Part shown: in pieces, positions 1 to 5,973 of the stretch
Numbering within the stretch: the first letter of the stretch is position 1
Layout of the letters: each line of letters begins with the position of its first letter
Program-made: the position numbers and the translations under genes
Assembly: GCA_002450985.1 (NCBI GenBank)
Contig: DKBA01000337.1
Location: 711 to 7,355 of the forward strand
DNA from: Acidimicrobiia bacterium UBA6912
Lineage (GTDB): Bacteria; Actinomycetota; Acidimicrobiia; Spongiisociales; UBA5794
Direction of reading: 5' to 3'
Length of the DNA stretch: 6,645 nt
The notes under the pieces: generated by a model
Database searches by the model: none
The model's input: the letters and a program-made list of their open reading frames with translations, nothing else
What the model was told of the DNA's origin: nothing

Positions 1-132
1 ATCTGGCCGCTCGATCAGATCGTCGCCGACACGCAGCTGTACGTGCGCGACTCGGTGATCGACTACGTCGCGGCGCAACCGGGGCCGATCGCACCTGCGA
101 TCGAAGGGCGGCTGGTATTCACCACGCCGTGA
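1..132 (+). CDS. C-terminal 43 residues of an unidentified protein (5' end outside window)
   Basis: An open frame runs from the first base to a TGA at 130-132 and reads IWPLDQIVADTQLYVRDSVI, then a tail rich in Pro and Ala that ends LVFTTP. Codon third positions are mostly G or C, as in the certain genes of this window, and a strong hairpin terminator begins about 50 bases after the stop, so this looks like a real gene end. The tail has no membrane segment, sortase signal or metal motif. I do not recognise the family, and the start lies upstream of the window. It is co-directional with the nucleotidase downstream, but the terminator and a 356-base gap suggest a separate transcript. Confidence 0.6.
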   Translation: MWPLDQIVADTQLYVRDSVIDYVAAQPGPIAPAIEGRLVFTTP

Positions 133-182
133 CATTGCCGGCACGCTCGCTTGCAAGACATCGCAGGCGGCGCCGGACCGAG

Positions 183-212
183 AAGGGGGGCCTGCTGGTG
201 CGGGCCCCCCTT
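183..212. terminator. Strong GC-rich hairpin terminator after the first gene
   Basis: AAGGGGGGCC (183-192) pairs perfectly with GGCCCCCCTT (203-212) around a 10-base loop, and a short T run (211-213) closes the 3' side. It lies 50 bases past the stop of the upstream + strand gene, as expected for an intrinsic terminator. The stem also works on the minus strand, where TTCT follows it. The U tail is short, as is common in high-GC actinobacteria. Confidence 0.75.
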
Positions 213-355
213 TCGCGTCACCGTGCGGTGCGGCCCCCGAACCGGCGGAGCTCGGCGATCCGGGCGTCGGCGAGGCCGGTCGCCCGGTCGAGCGTGCCTG
301 CCGGCTCATCGGATCCTCGTTGCGGGGCAACCCTGGGAGATCGTGGCGGATCGTG

Positions 356-373
356 ACCCGACTCGACTCGGGT
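356..373. promoter_or_regulatory. Near-perfect 18-bp palindrome, possible operator
   Basis: ACCCGACTCGACTCGGGT matches its own reverse complement at 16 of 18 positions. The only mismatched pair is at the seventh and twelfth bases. Its centre is about 40 bases upstream of the candidate -10 box at 402-407, a position typical of activator or repressor sites. As RNA it could form a 6-bp ACCCGA/TCGGGT stem. The regulator is unknown and chance occurrence in GC-rich DNA is possible. Confidence 0.3.
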
Positions 374-401
374 TGCCGCAGCAGACCGGAGATCGAACGC
401 G

Positions 402-407
402 TATCCT
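402..407 (+). promoter_or_regulatory. Possible -10 element for the nucleotidase gene
   Basis: TATCCT fits the actinobacterial TANNNT -10 pattern and stands out as an A/T-containing patch in GC-rich DNA. No good -35 lies 16-19 bases upstream; a TTGCCG at 373-378 is too far (23-base spacing). Transcription would begin near 414, giving a leader of about 75 bases that contains two small hairpins. Confidence 0.3.
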
Positions 408-458
408 TCGCACCAGCTCGCCGGTTGGGAGCCGGCAGGGCCTGGGGCGTCACGATCG

Positions 459-482
459 CGCAGCACATGCTGCGGGGAGGAG
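459..482 (+). promoter_or_regulatory. Ribosome binding site of the nucleotidase with abutting hairpin
   Basis: GGGGAGGAG (474-482) is a strong Shine-Dalgarno about 8 bases before the GTG at 489, and it fixes that start. Immediately upstream, CGCAGC (459-464) pairs with GCTGCG (469-474) around an ACAT loop, so the stem's last base is the first base of the SD. Such a hairpin may influence ribosome access, but no regulatory ligand is evident. Confidence 0.6.
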
Positions 483-488
483 AACGGG

Positions 489-2150
489 GTGAAGCGGTTC
501 AGAGTTGTGCTTGGGGCGTTCGCCGCAGCGGTCATGGTCTTGGCGTTCACCGCACCGGTGACCGCCGGAAACGGGCCAAAGCCGGTAGAGCTTCAGATCC
601 TGGCGATCAACGATTTTCACGGCAACATCAACTCGTCCTTCTCGACCTACGGCGGCAGCGGCGGCGCCCAGTACCTGGCGAGCCACCTACGCGCGGCCGA
701 GGCGACGAGTCCGAACACGATGATCGTCTCGGCGGGAGATCTCATCGGGGCGAGTCCGCTCATTTCGGCGCTCTTCCACGACGAGCCCACCATCGAGGCC
801 GCCAATCTCTTCGGTCTCGATGTCAATGCGGTCGGCAATCACGAGTTCGACGAGGGCTCCGCAGAACTGCTGCGCATGCAGAACGGCGGGTCCCATCCGG
901 TGGACGGTGATCTCGATGGGGACGGTTTCGCAGGTGCAGACTTCCAGTTCCTCGCCGCCAACGTCGTCGTCGACGCCACCGGCAAGACGCTGTTCCCGGC
1001 ATACGAGATCCGCACCTTCCAGGGTGTGCGCGTCGCGTTCATCGGGCTGACCCTCGAGGGCACGCCGTCGATCGTGACACCGTCCGGTGTCGCCGGGCTC
1101 ACCTTCCAGGACGAGGCAGACGCCATCAACGCTGCCGTTGCCGAGCTCCAGAAGATCCAGGTCGAGTCGATCGTCGTGCTGATCCACGAGGGCGGGTTCC
1201 AGAGCGTCCCGGGGAACGAGGACGGGTGCACCGGGATCTCGGGGCCGATCCTGGACATCGTGGACAGGACGAGTGACGAGGTCGATCTCTTCATCAGTGG
1301 ACACACCCACCAGCCGTACGTGTGCGTGATCGACGGGCGACCCGTGACGAGCGCCCACTCGTTCGGGCGCCTGTACACCGACATCGACGTCACGCTCGAC
1401 AGGGTGACGAAGGAGATGACGGTCGTCTCGATCGACAACGTCCCCGTCGCCAGGACCATCACACCGGCTGCAGACGTCCAGGCGCTGATCGACAAGTACG
1501 ACGCCTTGTCCGCTCCGCTGGCCAACAGGGTGATCGGGACGATCACGACCGACATCACGCGGACGAACAACGCAGCGGGTGAGTCGGCGCTCGGCGACGT
1601 CATCGCAGATGCCCAGCTGGCGGCGACGGCGCCCGCAGGCTTCGGCGACGCTGTGGTGGCGTTCATGAATCCGGGGGGAATCCGTGCCGACCTGGCTTAT
1701 GCCGCGTCGGGGGTGGAGCAGGACGGTGAGGTCACGTACGGAGAGGCCTTCACGGTTCAGCCTTTCGGCAACAGCCTGGTGACGATGACCTTGACCGGGT
1801 CTCAGATCGACACGTTGCTGGAGCAGCAGTTCGACAATCCGTCGCCCGGCTCGAACCGAATTCTCCAGGTGTCGCAAGGGTTGTCGTATGCGTGGAGCTC
1901 ATCGGCTCCGAAGGGTGACAAGGTCGAGATCGGCTCGATCATGCTCAACGGGTCTCCCATCGATCCGGCGGCTTCGTACCGGGTGACCGTGAACAGCTTC
2001 CTCGCCGACGGGGGCGACAACTTCACGGTGCTCGTGCAAGGCACGGACCGCCTCGGTGGCGACGTCGACCTCGATGCGCTCGAGGCGTATTTCGTCGCCA
2101 GCTCTCCGGTGGCGCCCGGCCCGCAGAATCGCATCACGGTCCTCCCGTGA
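489..2150 (+). CDS. Secreted 5'-nucleotidase / bifunctional metallophosphatase (UshA family)
   Basis: This 553-residue exported enzyme is predicted to remove phosphate from nucleotides or related phosphoesters outside the membrane. A Sec signal peptide (basic MKRFR start, hydrophobic core, likely cut after VTA at residue 26) leads into a metallophosphatase domain at about 34-320. The two-metal motifs are all present: D42-F-H44, GD (83-84), GNHEFD (116-121, with the His118/Asp121 pair equivalent to the UshA catalytic dyad), H233 and GHTH (271-274). The C-terminal 5'-nucleotidase domain (about 345-550) has NPGGIRADL (394-402), the PFGNSL loop (425-430) and NSFLADGGDNF (502-512), whose Phe residues correspond to those that stack on the nucleotide base. 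Cys247 and Cys279 could form a disulphide. An acidic DxDxDG loop sits at 139-146. There is no C-terminal anchor, so the protein should be soluble or loosely surface-bound. Start is GTG with a strong SD; it appears monocistronic. Family assignment is firm, the preferred substrate is not. Confidence 0.95.
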   Translation: MKRFRVVLGAFAAAVMVLAFTAPVTAGNGPKPVELQILAINDFHGNINSSFSTYGGSGGAQYLASHLRAAEATSPNTMIVSAGDLIGASPLISALFHDEPTIEAANLFGLDVNAVGNHEFDEGSAELLRMQNGGSHPVDGDLDGDGFAGADFQFLAANVVVDATGKTLFPAYEIRTFQGVRVAFIGLTLEGTPSIVTPSGVAGLTFQDEADAINAAVAELQKIQVESIVVLIHEGGFQSVPGNEDGCTGISGPILDIVDRTSDEVDLFISGHTHQPYVCVIDGRPVTSAHSFGRLYTDIDVTLDRVTKEMTVVSIDNVPVARTITPAADVQALIDKYDALSAPLANRVIGTITTDITRTNNAAGESALGDVIADAQLAATAPAGFGDAVVAFMNPGGIRADLAYAASGVEQDGEVTYGEAFTVQPFGNSLVTMTLTGSQIDTLLEQQFDNPSPGSNRILQVSQGLSYAWSSSAPKGDKVEIGSIMLNGSPIDPAASYRVTVNSFLADGGDNFTVLVQGTDRLGGDVDLDALEAYFVASSPVAPGPQNRITVLP

Positions 2151-2170
2151 GGTAGTTCGCCGTCGAGACA

Positions 2171-2203
2171 CGCAGAGAGCCGGGCAATCCCCGGCTCTCT
2201 GCG
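2171..2203. terminator. Bidirectional stem-loop between convergent genes
   Basis: CGCAGAGAGCCGGG (2171-2184) is perfectly complementary to CCCGGCTCTCTGCG (2190-2203), with loop CAATC. It starts 20 bases after the nucleotidase stop and lies 45 bases beyond the minus-strand MBL gene stop, so it can serve both transcripts. No T run follows on either strand, a common form in actinobacteria. Confidence 0.85.
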
Positions 2204-2248
2204 CGTCGCCACTCGTTGCGCGCGCCGAGCCGCCGGAGTCTCCTGCGC

Positions 2249-3076
2249 TCACAGCTCGAACGTGGTGCCCGCCTTGCCCGGGACGAAGCTGAATGGGTTG
2301 GCGCGTGCGGCGAAGCGCTTGGTGATCGCATCGAGTGTCGCATCGTCGTGGCTCGGGTCGTGATGGAAGGTGACGAGCGTCCCCACGCCCGCCATCTCGG
2401 CGAAGGCGGCCACCTGCGAGAAGGTGCTGTGGCCCCAGCCCCGGCGCTGCGCATACTCGTCATCGGTGAACTGGGCGTCGTGGATCAACACGTCGACGCC
2501 TTCGGCGAGATCGAAGCCGGAGGTCCATTCCGGCGAGTCGGGGAAGTGCGGAACTCCCAGCGCCGGCTCGTGATCCGGGAGGTAGGCGAGGGTGGCGCCG
2601 TTCGCTGCGATCCGGTAGCCGAACGTGAGCCCGGGATGGCAGACGAAATCTGCGGAGACCGTGAACGGTCCCACCGTGAAGTGCCCTGGGGCGAGGTCGT
2701 GCAGTGCGACGTTGGCGAGATCCCGCAGCCGGACCGGGAACAGCGGTGGCGACAAGTAGCGGGCGAGCCGTTCCTCGAGGCTCTGGGTGGCCGATGCCGG
2801 TCCCCAGACGTGGACCTCGACGTCGTCGTCGAACAGCGGCGTGAAGAACCCGAGCCCCTGGATGTGGTCCATGTGGAGATGCGTGAGGAGGATGTCGATG
2901 CGGGGCAGGCCGTCCAGCTCGGCGCTCAGCTTGCGGATGCCCGATCCGGCATCGAGCACGATCGCGGCCCCGTCGGTGGCACGAACCTCCACCGACGAGG
3001 TGTCCCCGCCGTAGACGACGGTGTCGGGACCGGCGGCCGCAAGGGAGCCGCGCGTGCCCCACAACGTGATCCTCAC
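2249..3076 (-). CDS. MBL-fold metallo-hydrolase (PhnP/RNase Z-like, COG1235 type)
   Basis: This 275-residue protein has no signal peptide and should be a cytoplasmic metal-dependent hydrolase. The N-terminal MRITLWGTRGSL and the following YGGDTSSVEV (22-31) are typical of PhnP-like MBL proteins. The metal site is complete: THLHMDH (65-71, ligands His66, His68, Asp70, His71), His147 in CHPG, Asp168 in LPDHE and the His238-His239 pair in FHHDP. An IHDAQF segment (198-203) and GWGHST (213-218) are further conserved-looking blocks. Relatives cleave phosphodiesters (cyclic phosphates or RNA), which is the best guess, but the substrate cannot be read from sequence. The GTG start overlaps the PAS gene's stop by four bases (GTGA), with AGGAG at 3086-3082 and a 5-base spacer, so translation is probably coupled. 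It may be the effector for the PAS protein (inference). Confidence 0.92.
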   Translation of the reverse strand: MRITLWGTRGSLAAAGPDTVVYGGDTSSVEVRATDGAAIVLDAGSGIRKLSAELDGLPRIDILLTHLHMDHIQGLGFFTPLFDDDVEVHVWGPASATQSLEERLARYLSPPLFPVRLRDLANVALHDLAPGHFTVGPFTVSADFVCHPGLTFGYRIAANGATLAYLPDHEPALGVPHFPDSPEWTSGFDLAEGVDVLIHDAQFTDDEYAQRRGWGHSTFSQVAAFAEMAGVGTLVTFHHDPSHDDATLDAITKRFAARANPFSFVPGKAGTTFEL

Positions 3077-3465
3077 GCCGACTCCTGCTCCCAGAACATC
3101 GCAACCACGCCGAGTCGCCGGCCGCTCGCATCGATCGGGAACGCCGTCACGTTGATCGTTCGCCAGATGTGATTGATCGCCCTGATGCGGAGCGCACCGT
3201 GCGCCGGGCGTCCTCCCCGCAGGGCGATGACGATGGGGAGCTCCTCGGTCGGCATCGCCGAGCCGTCCGCCCGTGTGGTGATGAACATGCCCGCCAGCTC
3301 ATCGGCGTTGATCCGGCCGGCCTCGTCGAACCTGAGCCCGAGCACCGCCTCGGCGGGCTCGTTGTAGAAGAGGAGATCGCCGTGATCGTCCATCAGCCAA
3401 ATGGGGATGTCGAGGTACGTCGCCCACTGCTTGAGCAGGATGAGCTCGATCGGCTGCTGGGCCAT
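3073..3465 (-). CDS. Stand-alone PAS-domain protein
   Basis: This is a 130-residue protein made almost entirely of one PAS domain. The segment IPIWLMDDHGDLLFYNEPAE (20-39) is the classic PAS entry: strand, D-x-x-G turn, strand, then the N-x-x-x-E helix. RTINVTAFPI (102-111) and GVVAMFWEQ (119-127) are the closing strands. There is no kinase, GGDEF, HTH or membrane segment, so output must come from a partner. The translationally coupled MBL hydrolase immediately downstream is the likely one. No cysteine is present and no haem or flavin motif was recognised, so the ligand is unknown. Start: ATG at 3465, preceded by GGTGGAAGG. The frame is open to an ATG at 3606, but that would overlap the divergent gene and adds a low-complexity Ala/Pro/Arg stretch with no PAS resemblance. 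Confidence 0.85.
   Translation of the reverse strand: MAQQPIELILLKQWATYLDIPIWLMDDHGDLLFYNEPAEAVLGLRFDEAGRINADELAGMFITTRADGSAMPTEELPIVIALRGGRPAHGALRIRAINHIWRTINVTAFPIDASGRRLGVVAMFWEQESA
3082..3086 (-). promoter_or_regulatory. Shine-Dalgarno of the MBL gene inside the PAS gene
   Basis: On the minus strand AGGAG lies within the last codons of the PAS gene, 5 bases before the GTG start. It supports the GTG and the GTGA overlap as a true start rather than an upstream choice. Confidence 0.7.
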
Positions 3466-3574
3466 CCTTCCACCCGTGGTCGGCGCTGCCGGACAGCCTA
3501 CGCGGCGGCGGGCCGGAGCGCCCACCGTCTGCGGCGGATCCAGGTCGGAGATCGTTGCCTCGTACACTGCCGGG
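3466..3574. promoter_or_regulatory. Divergent promoter region between the PAS/MBL and ATP-grasp operons
   Basis: This 109-base gap must hold the promoters for both operons. For the minus strand, TAGGCT (3500-3495) fits TANNNT and would start transcription near 3488, leaving about 22 bases before the ATG; no clear -35 is seen. For the plus strand see the TACACT box at 3563-3568. The two outward transcripts are close enough to share a regulator, but no clear operator is visible. Confidence 0.5.
3563..3568 (+). promoter_or_regulatory. -10 element of the ATP-grasp operon, placing the start at the GTG
   Basis: TACACT is a good TANNNT -10 hexamer. Transcription normally begins 6-7 bases after it, which falls at about 3575, the first base of the GTG start codon. 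No SD precedes that codon. Together these suggest a leaderless mRNA. The -35 region (about 3540-3545) is poor. Confidence 0.5.
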
Positions 3575-5017
3575 GTGACCGCCGCCGCCGAGCCCGCAAT
3601 GCGCACCTTTTCGGAGGTCTTCGACGGCGATGTGACGCGCCCCCACTACGGCCCGCTGATGGAGCGTCTCGATGCTCTCGGCAGAAGCGATCTCGGGGAG
3701 CGGGCGGCGCTCCTCGACTCGATCTTCCGGACCCTGGGCATCACGTTCGCCGTGTACGGCGACGAGCAGGGGAGGGAGCGCACGTGGCCCATGGACCTCA
3801 TCCCCCGCATCATCCCCGCGGACGAGTGGTGGCATGTCGAGCGGGGTCTCGTGCAGCGGGTCCGTGCCCTCAACATGTTCCTCGACGACATCTACGTGGG
3901 TGAGCAGGCGGCGCTCAACGACGGCATCGTGCCGCGCTGGCTCGTCGAGTCCGCCGACGGCTACATGCGGGAGGGCTACGGGGTGCCCGCCCCGCTCGGG
4001 TCGCGCTGTGTCGTGGCCGGCATAGATCTGGTGCGCGACGCCGAGGGCACCTATCGGGTCCTCGAGGACAACCTGCGGGTGCCGAGCGGCATCTCCTACG
4101 TGCTCGAGAACCGGGTCGCCATGACCCGGGTGCTCCCCGTGGCCTTCGCCCGTCACCGGGTGCGGCCGGTGAATCACTACGGATCCTCACTGCTCGCCGC
4201 ACTGCGGTCGGTGGCGCCGCCGGCCGCGGCGGGAGACCCCACTGTGGTGGTGCTCACCCCGGGGGTCGCCAACTCCGCATACTTCGAGCACGCTTTCCTC
4301 GCCCGGCAGATGGGTGTCGAGCTCGTCGAAGGCCGCGACCTCATCGTCGACGATCACGTCGTCTCGATGCGGACGACGCGGGGTCTGGAGAGGGTCGACG
4401 TCGTCTACCGGCGGATCAACGACGAGTTCCTCGACCCGGTGGTGTTCCGCAACGACAGCCTGCTGGGTGTTCCCGGTCTCGTTTCCGCCGCCCGGGCCGG
4501 GAACGTCACCATCGCCAACGCCATCGGCAACGGTGCCGCGGACGACAAGGCCGTGTACGCCTTCGTGCCCGACCTCATCCGCTACTACCTGGGGGAAGAG
4601 GCGGTGTTGCCCAACGTCGCCACCTACCTGCCGTGGGAGCCCGACGAGCGCGAGGCGATCCTGTCGCGCCTCGATCAGCTCGTGGTGAAGCCCGTCGCCG
4701 AAGCGGGAGGGTACGGCATCCTCATCGGCCCGCATGCGGACGACCAGACGCTTGCCGCTGCTGCGGCTGCGATCAAGGCCGACCCGCGCAGCTACATCGC
4801 CCAGGAGGTGGTGCAGCTCTCGACGCACCCCACACTGATCGACGGCGAGCTGAAGCCCCGCCACATCGACCTTCGCCCCTTCGTGCTGAGCGGCGAGCGC
4901 ATCGAGGTGATCCCCGGAGGGCTCACCAGGGTGGCGCTTCCCGAGGGTTCCCTCATCGTCAATTCCTCCCAGGGCGGGGGCTCGAAGGACACCTGGGTCC
5001 TGGAGGGAGACGACTGA
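3575..5017 (+). CDS. Circularly permuted ATP-grasp ligase (DUF404/DUF407 family)
   Basis: A 480-residue cytoplasmic protein predicted to join a carboxylate to an amine using ATP, through an acyl-phosphate. Domain markers in order: HYGPLMERL (24-32) and ITFAVYGDE (56-64) of the N-terminal part; DLIPRIIP (74-81); AGIDLVRD (148-155); VLEDNLRVPSG (162-172, with the acidic Glu164/Asp165/Asn166 metal-type motif); YRRINDEF (278-285); VVKPVAEAGGYG (370-381, with a candidate ATP lysine at 372); RHIDLRPF (429-436); and the glycine-rich SSQGGGSKDTW (464-474). Length fits the family. GTG at 3575 is chosen because it sits where the TACACT box would start transcription. ATG at 3599 (472 residues) is the alternative, also without an SD. 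A longer frame from 3401 lacks family similarity. It is followed by Alpha-E and transglutaminase genes, a recurrent bacterial neighbourhood whose substrate is unknown. Confidence 0.93.
   Translation: MTAAAEPAMRTFSEVFDGDVTRPHYGPLMERLDALGRSDLGERAALLDSIFRTLGITFAVYGDEQGRERTWPMDLIPRIIPADEWWHVERGLVQRVRALNMFLDDIYVGEQAALNDGIVPRWLVESADGYMREGYGVPAPLGSRCVVAGIDLVRDAEGTYRVLEDNLRVPSGISYVLENRVAMTRVLPVAFARHRVRPVNHYGSSLLAALRSVAPPAAAGDPTVVVLTPGVANSAYFEHAFLARQMGVELVEGRDLIVDDHVVSMRTTRGLERVDVVYRRINDEFLDPVVFRNDSLLGVPGLVSAARAGNVTIANAIGNGAADDKAVYAFVPDLIRYYLGEEAVLPNVATYLPWEPDEREAILSRLDQLVVKPVAEAGGYGILIGPHADDQTLAAAAAAIKADPRSYIAQEVVQLSTHPTLIDGELKPRHIDLRPFVLSGERIEVIPGGLTRVALPEGSLIVNSSQGGGSKDTWVLEGDD
5002..5007 (+). promoter_or_regulatory. 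Shine-Dalgarno of the Alpha-E gene
   Basis: GGAGGG lies inside the end of the ATP-grasp gene, 9 bases before the ATG at 5017. It sets the start at the TGATG junction rather than at an in-frame upstream codon. Confidence 0.7.
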
Positions 5018-5973
5018 TGCTCTCACGCCATGCCGAGGCGCTCTTCTGGCTCGGGCGCTACGTCGAGCGGGCCGAGGACACGGCGCGCGTGCTCGACGTG
5101 ACCTATCACAACCTGCTCGAGTCGCCTCCGTCCGAGGAGTCCTCGGCGTGGCGCGAGCTGCTCGAGGTGCTGTTCCTGGACCAGGCGTTCGGCGATCGCG
5201 ATTCCGTGGCAGGCGACGTCACCCGGTACCTGGTGGTCGACCAATCGAACCCCGGCTCGATCGTCGCCTCGGTGGCGCGGGCGCGCGAGAACGCCTTCGG
5301 TGTGCGCGATCGCATCTCGACGGAGCTGTGGGAGGCGATCAACCAGTTCCATCTCGAGCTGACCTCTTGGGACCTCGCCACCGATCTCGACCAGCAGCCT
5401 TACAGCGTGTTCCGTGCGGTGCGCAACCGCTGCCAGATGATCGCCGGTGTGGCCTCACAGACGATGCCGCGCGACGACGGGTATCGGTTCATCCTCCTCG
5501 GCCTCATGCTGGAGCGTGCGGAGATGACGTGCCGGCTGCTCGCCGTGCGCTACGCCCGCCTGCTCCACGCCGGGCGGCCGATGGGCTTCCACGCATGGCT
5601 CGCCGTGCTGAAGTCGGTCTCTGCCTACGAGGCCTACCTGAAGGCGCACGATGCCTCGTTCGAACCCACCAGAGTGCTCGAGTTCCTCTTGCTGTCGCCG
5701 CTGTTCCCCCGCAGCGTGCTGTTTGCGCTCCGCGTCGCCGAGTCGCAACTCGACCGGCTCGCCGTGGGGGAGGAGCGGGCGAACCTGATGCGCCTGGTGG
5801 GGCGGGTGCGGGCCCGCGCCGAGTTCTGCGACATCGACGATGTGCTGCGCAGCGGGCTCGATCAGTTCCTCGAGTCGCTCCAGGCCGACATCTACGACGT
5901 CGCCAGGGCGGTCGATCAGCACTTCTTCCGGGCCGGGACCGACCTCGAGCTCCACGCCTACCAGGCCACGTGA
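5017..5973 (+). CDS. Alpha-E domain protein (DUF403 family)
   Basis: A 318-residue, mostly alpha-helical cytoplasmic protein of the family that accompanies permuted ATP-grasp ligases. The start MLSRHAEALFWLGRYVERAE (1-20) is diagnostic. A second copy of that core occurs at 161-175 (LG-x3-ERAE-x-T-x-R-x-L, against 12-26), so the fold may be a tandem duplication. Length matches the usual size of about 310-320. There is no signal peptide, membrane helix or known catalytic motif; the conserved Glu/Arg pairs (Glu17/Arg18, Glu166/Arg167) are the obvious candidates for a functional site. Its ATG shares the A of the ATP-grasp TGA (TGATG). Its role in the pathway is not established; it may act as a partner or second enzyme for the ligase (inference from gene order). 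Confidence 0.93.
   Translation: MLSRHAEALFWLGRYVERAEDTARVLDVTYHNLLESPPSEESSAWRELLEVLFLDQAFGDRDSVAGDVTRYLVVDQSNPGSIVASVARARENAFGVRDRISTELWEAINQFHLELTSWDLATDLDQQPYSVFRAVRNRCQMIAGVASQTMPRDDGYRFILLGLMLERAEMTCRLLAVRYARLLHAGRPMGFHAWLAVLKSVSAYEAYLKAHDASFEPTRVLEFLLLSPLFPRSVLFALRVAESQLDRLAVGEERANLMRLVGRVRARAEFCDIDDVLRSGLDQFLESLQADIYDVARAVDQHFFRAGTDLELHAYQAT

Larger units (their letters stand above)
133..488. other. 356-base intergenic region upstream of the nucleotidase
   Basis: No convincing gene was found here. The region holds the terminator (183-212), a small GTTGC/GCAAC hairpin (319-331), an 18-bp near-palindrome (356-373), a possible -10 element (402-407), a GCCGG/CCGGC hairpin (420-436) and a hairpin touching the SD (459-474). 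A minus-strand frame ending in a stop at 218-220 has coding-like base composition over its last roughly 30 codons. It has no plausible start and runs back into the nucleotidase start, so it is at most a relic. No tRNA fold or known riboswitch was recognised. Confidence 0.5.

Noticed and set aside
213..488. tRNA, small RNA or riboswitch in the first intergenic region
   Set aside because: Only short separate hairpins are visible. There is no cloverleaf, CCA-type end or known aptamer core.
129..910. Plus-strand open frames overlapping the region before and inside the nucleotidase
   Set aside because: They have Arg/Gly-rich translations, no SD and no domain, and they conflict with the well-supported GTG start at 489.
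687..1877. Long minus-strand open frame (396 codons) opposite the nucleotidase
   Set aside because: It lies antisense to a gene with every catalytic motif in place. Its translation is Arg/Asp/Val-rich with no recognisable domain, which is a by-product of GC-rich codon use.
3401..3574. Upstream extension of the ATP-grasp gene to ATG 3401
   Set aside because: It would overlap the divergent PAS gene. The added residues do not resemble the family, and the TACACT box lies inside the extension.
3466..3606. Upstream extension of the PAS gene to ATG 3606
   Set aside because: It crosses the divergent promoter and the ATP-grasp start and adds low-complexity sequence. ATG 3465 has an upstream GGTGGAAGG and begins at the recognisable PAS protein.
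3299..5026. Long minus-strand open frames opposite the ATP-grasp gene
   Set aside because: They oppose a well-supported conserved gene, have compositionally biased translations and show no motifs.
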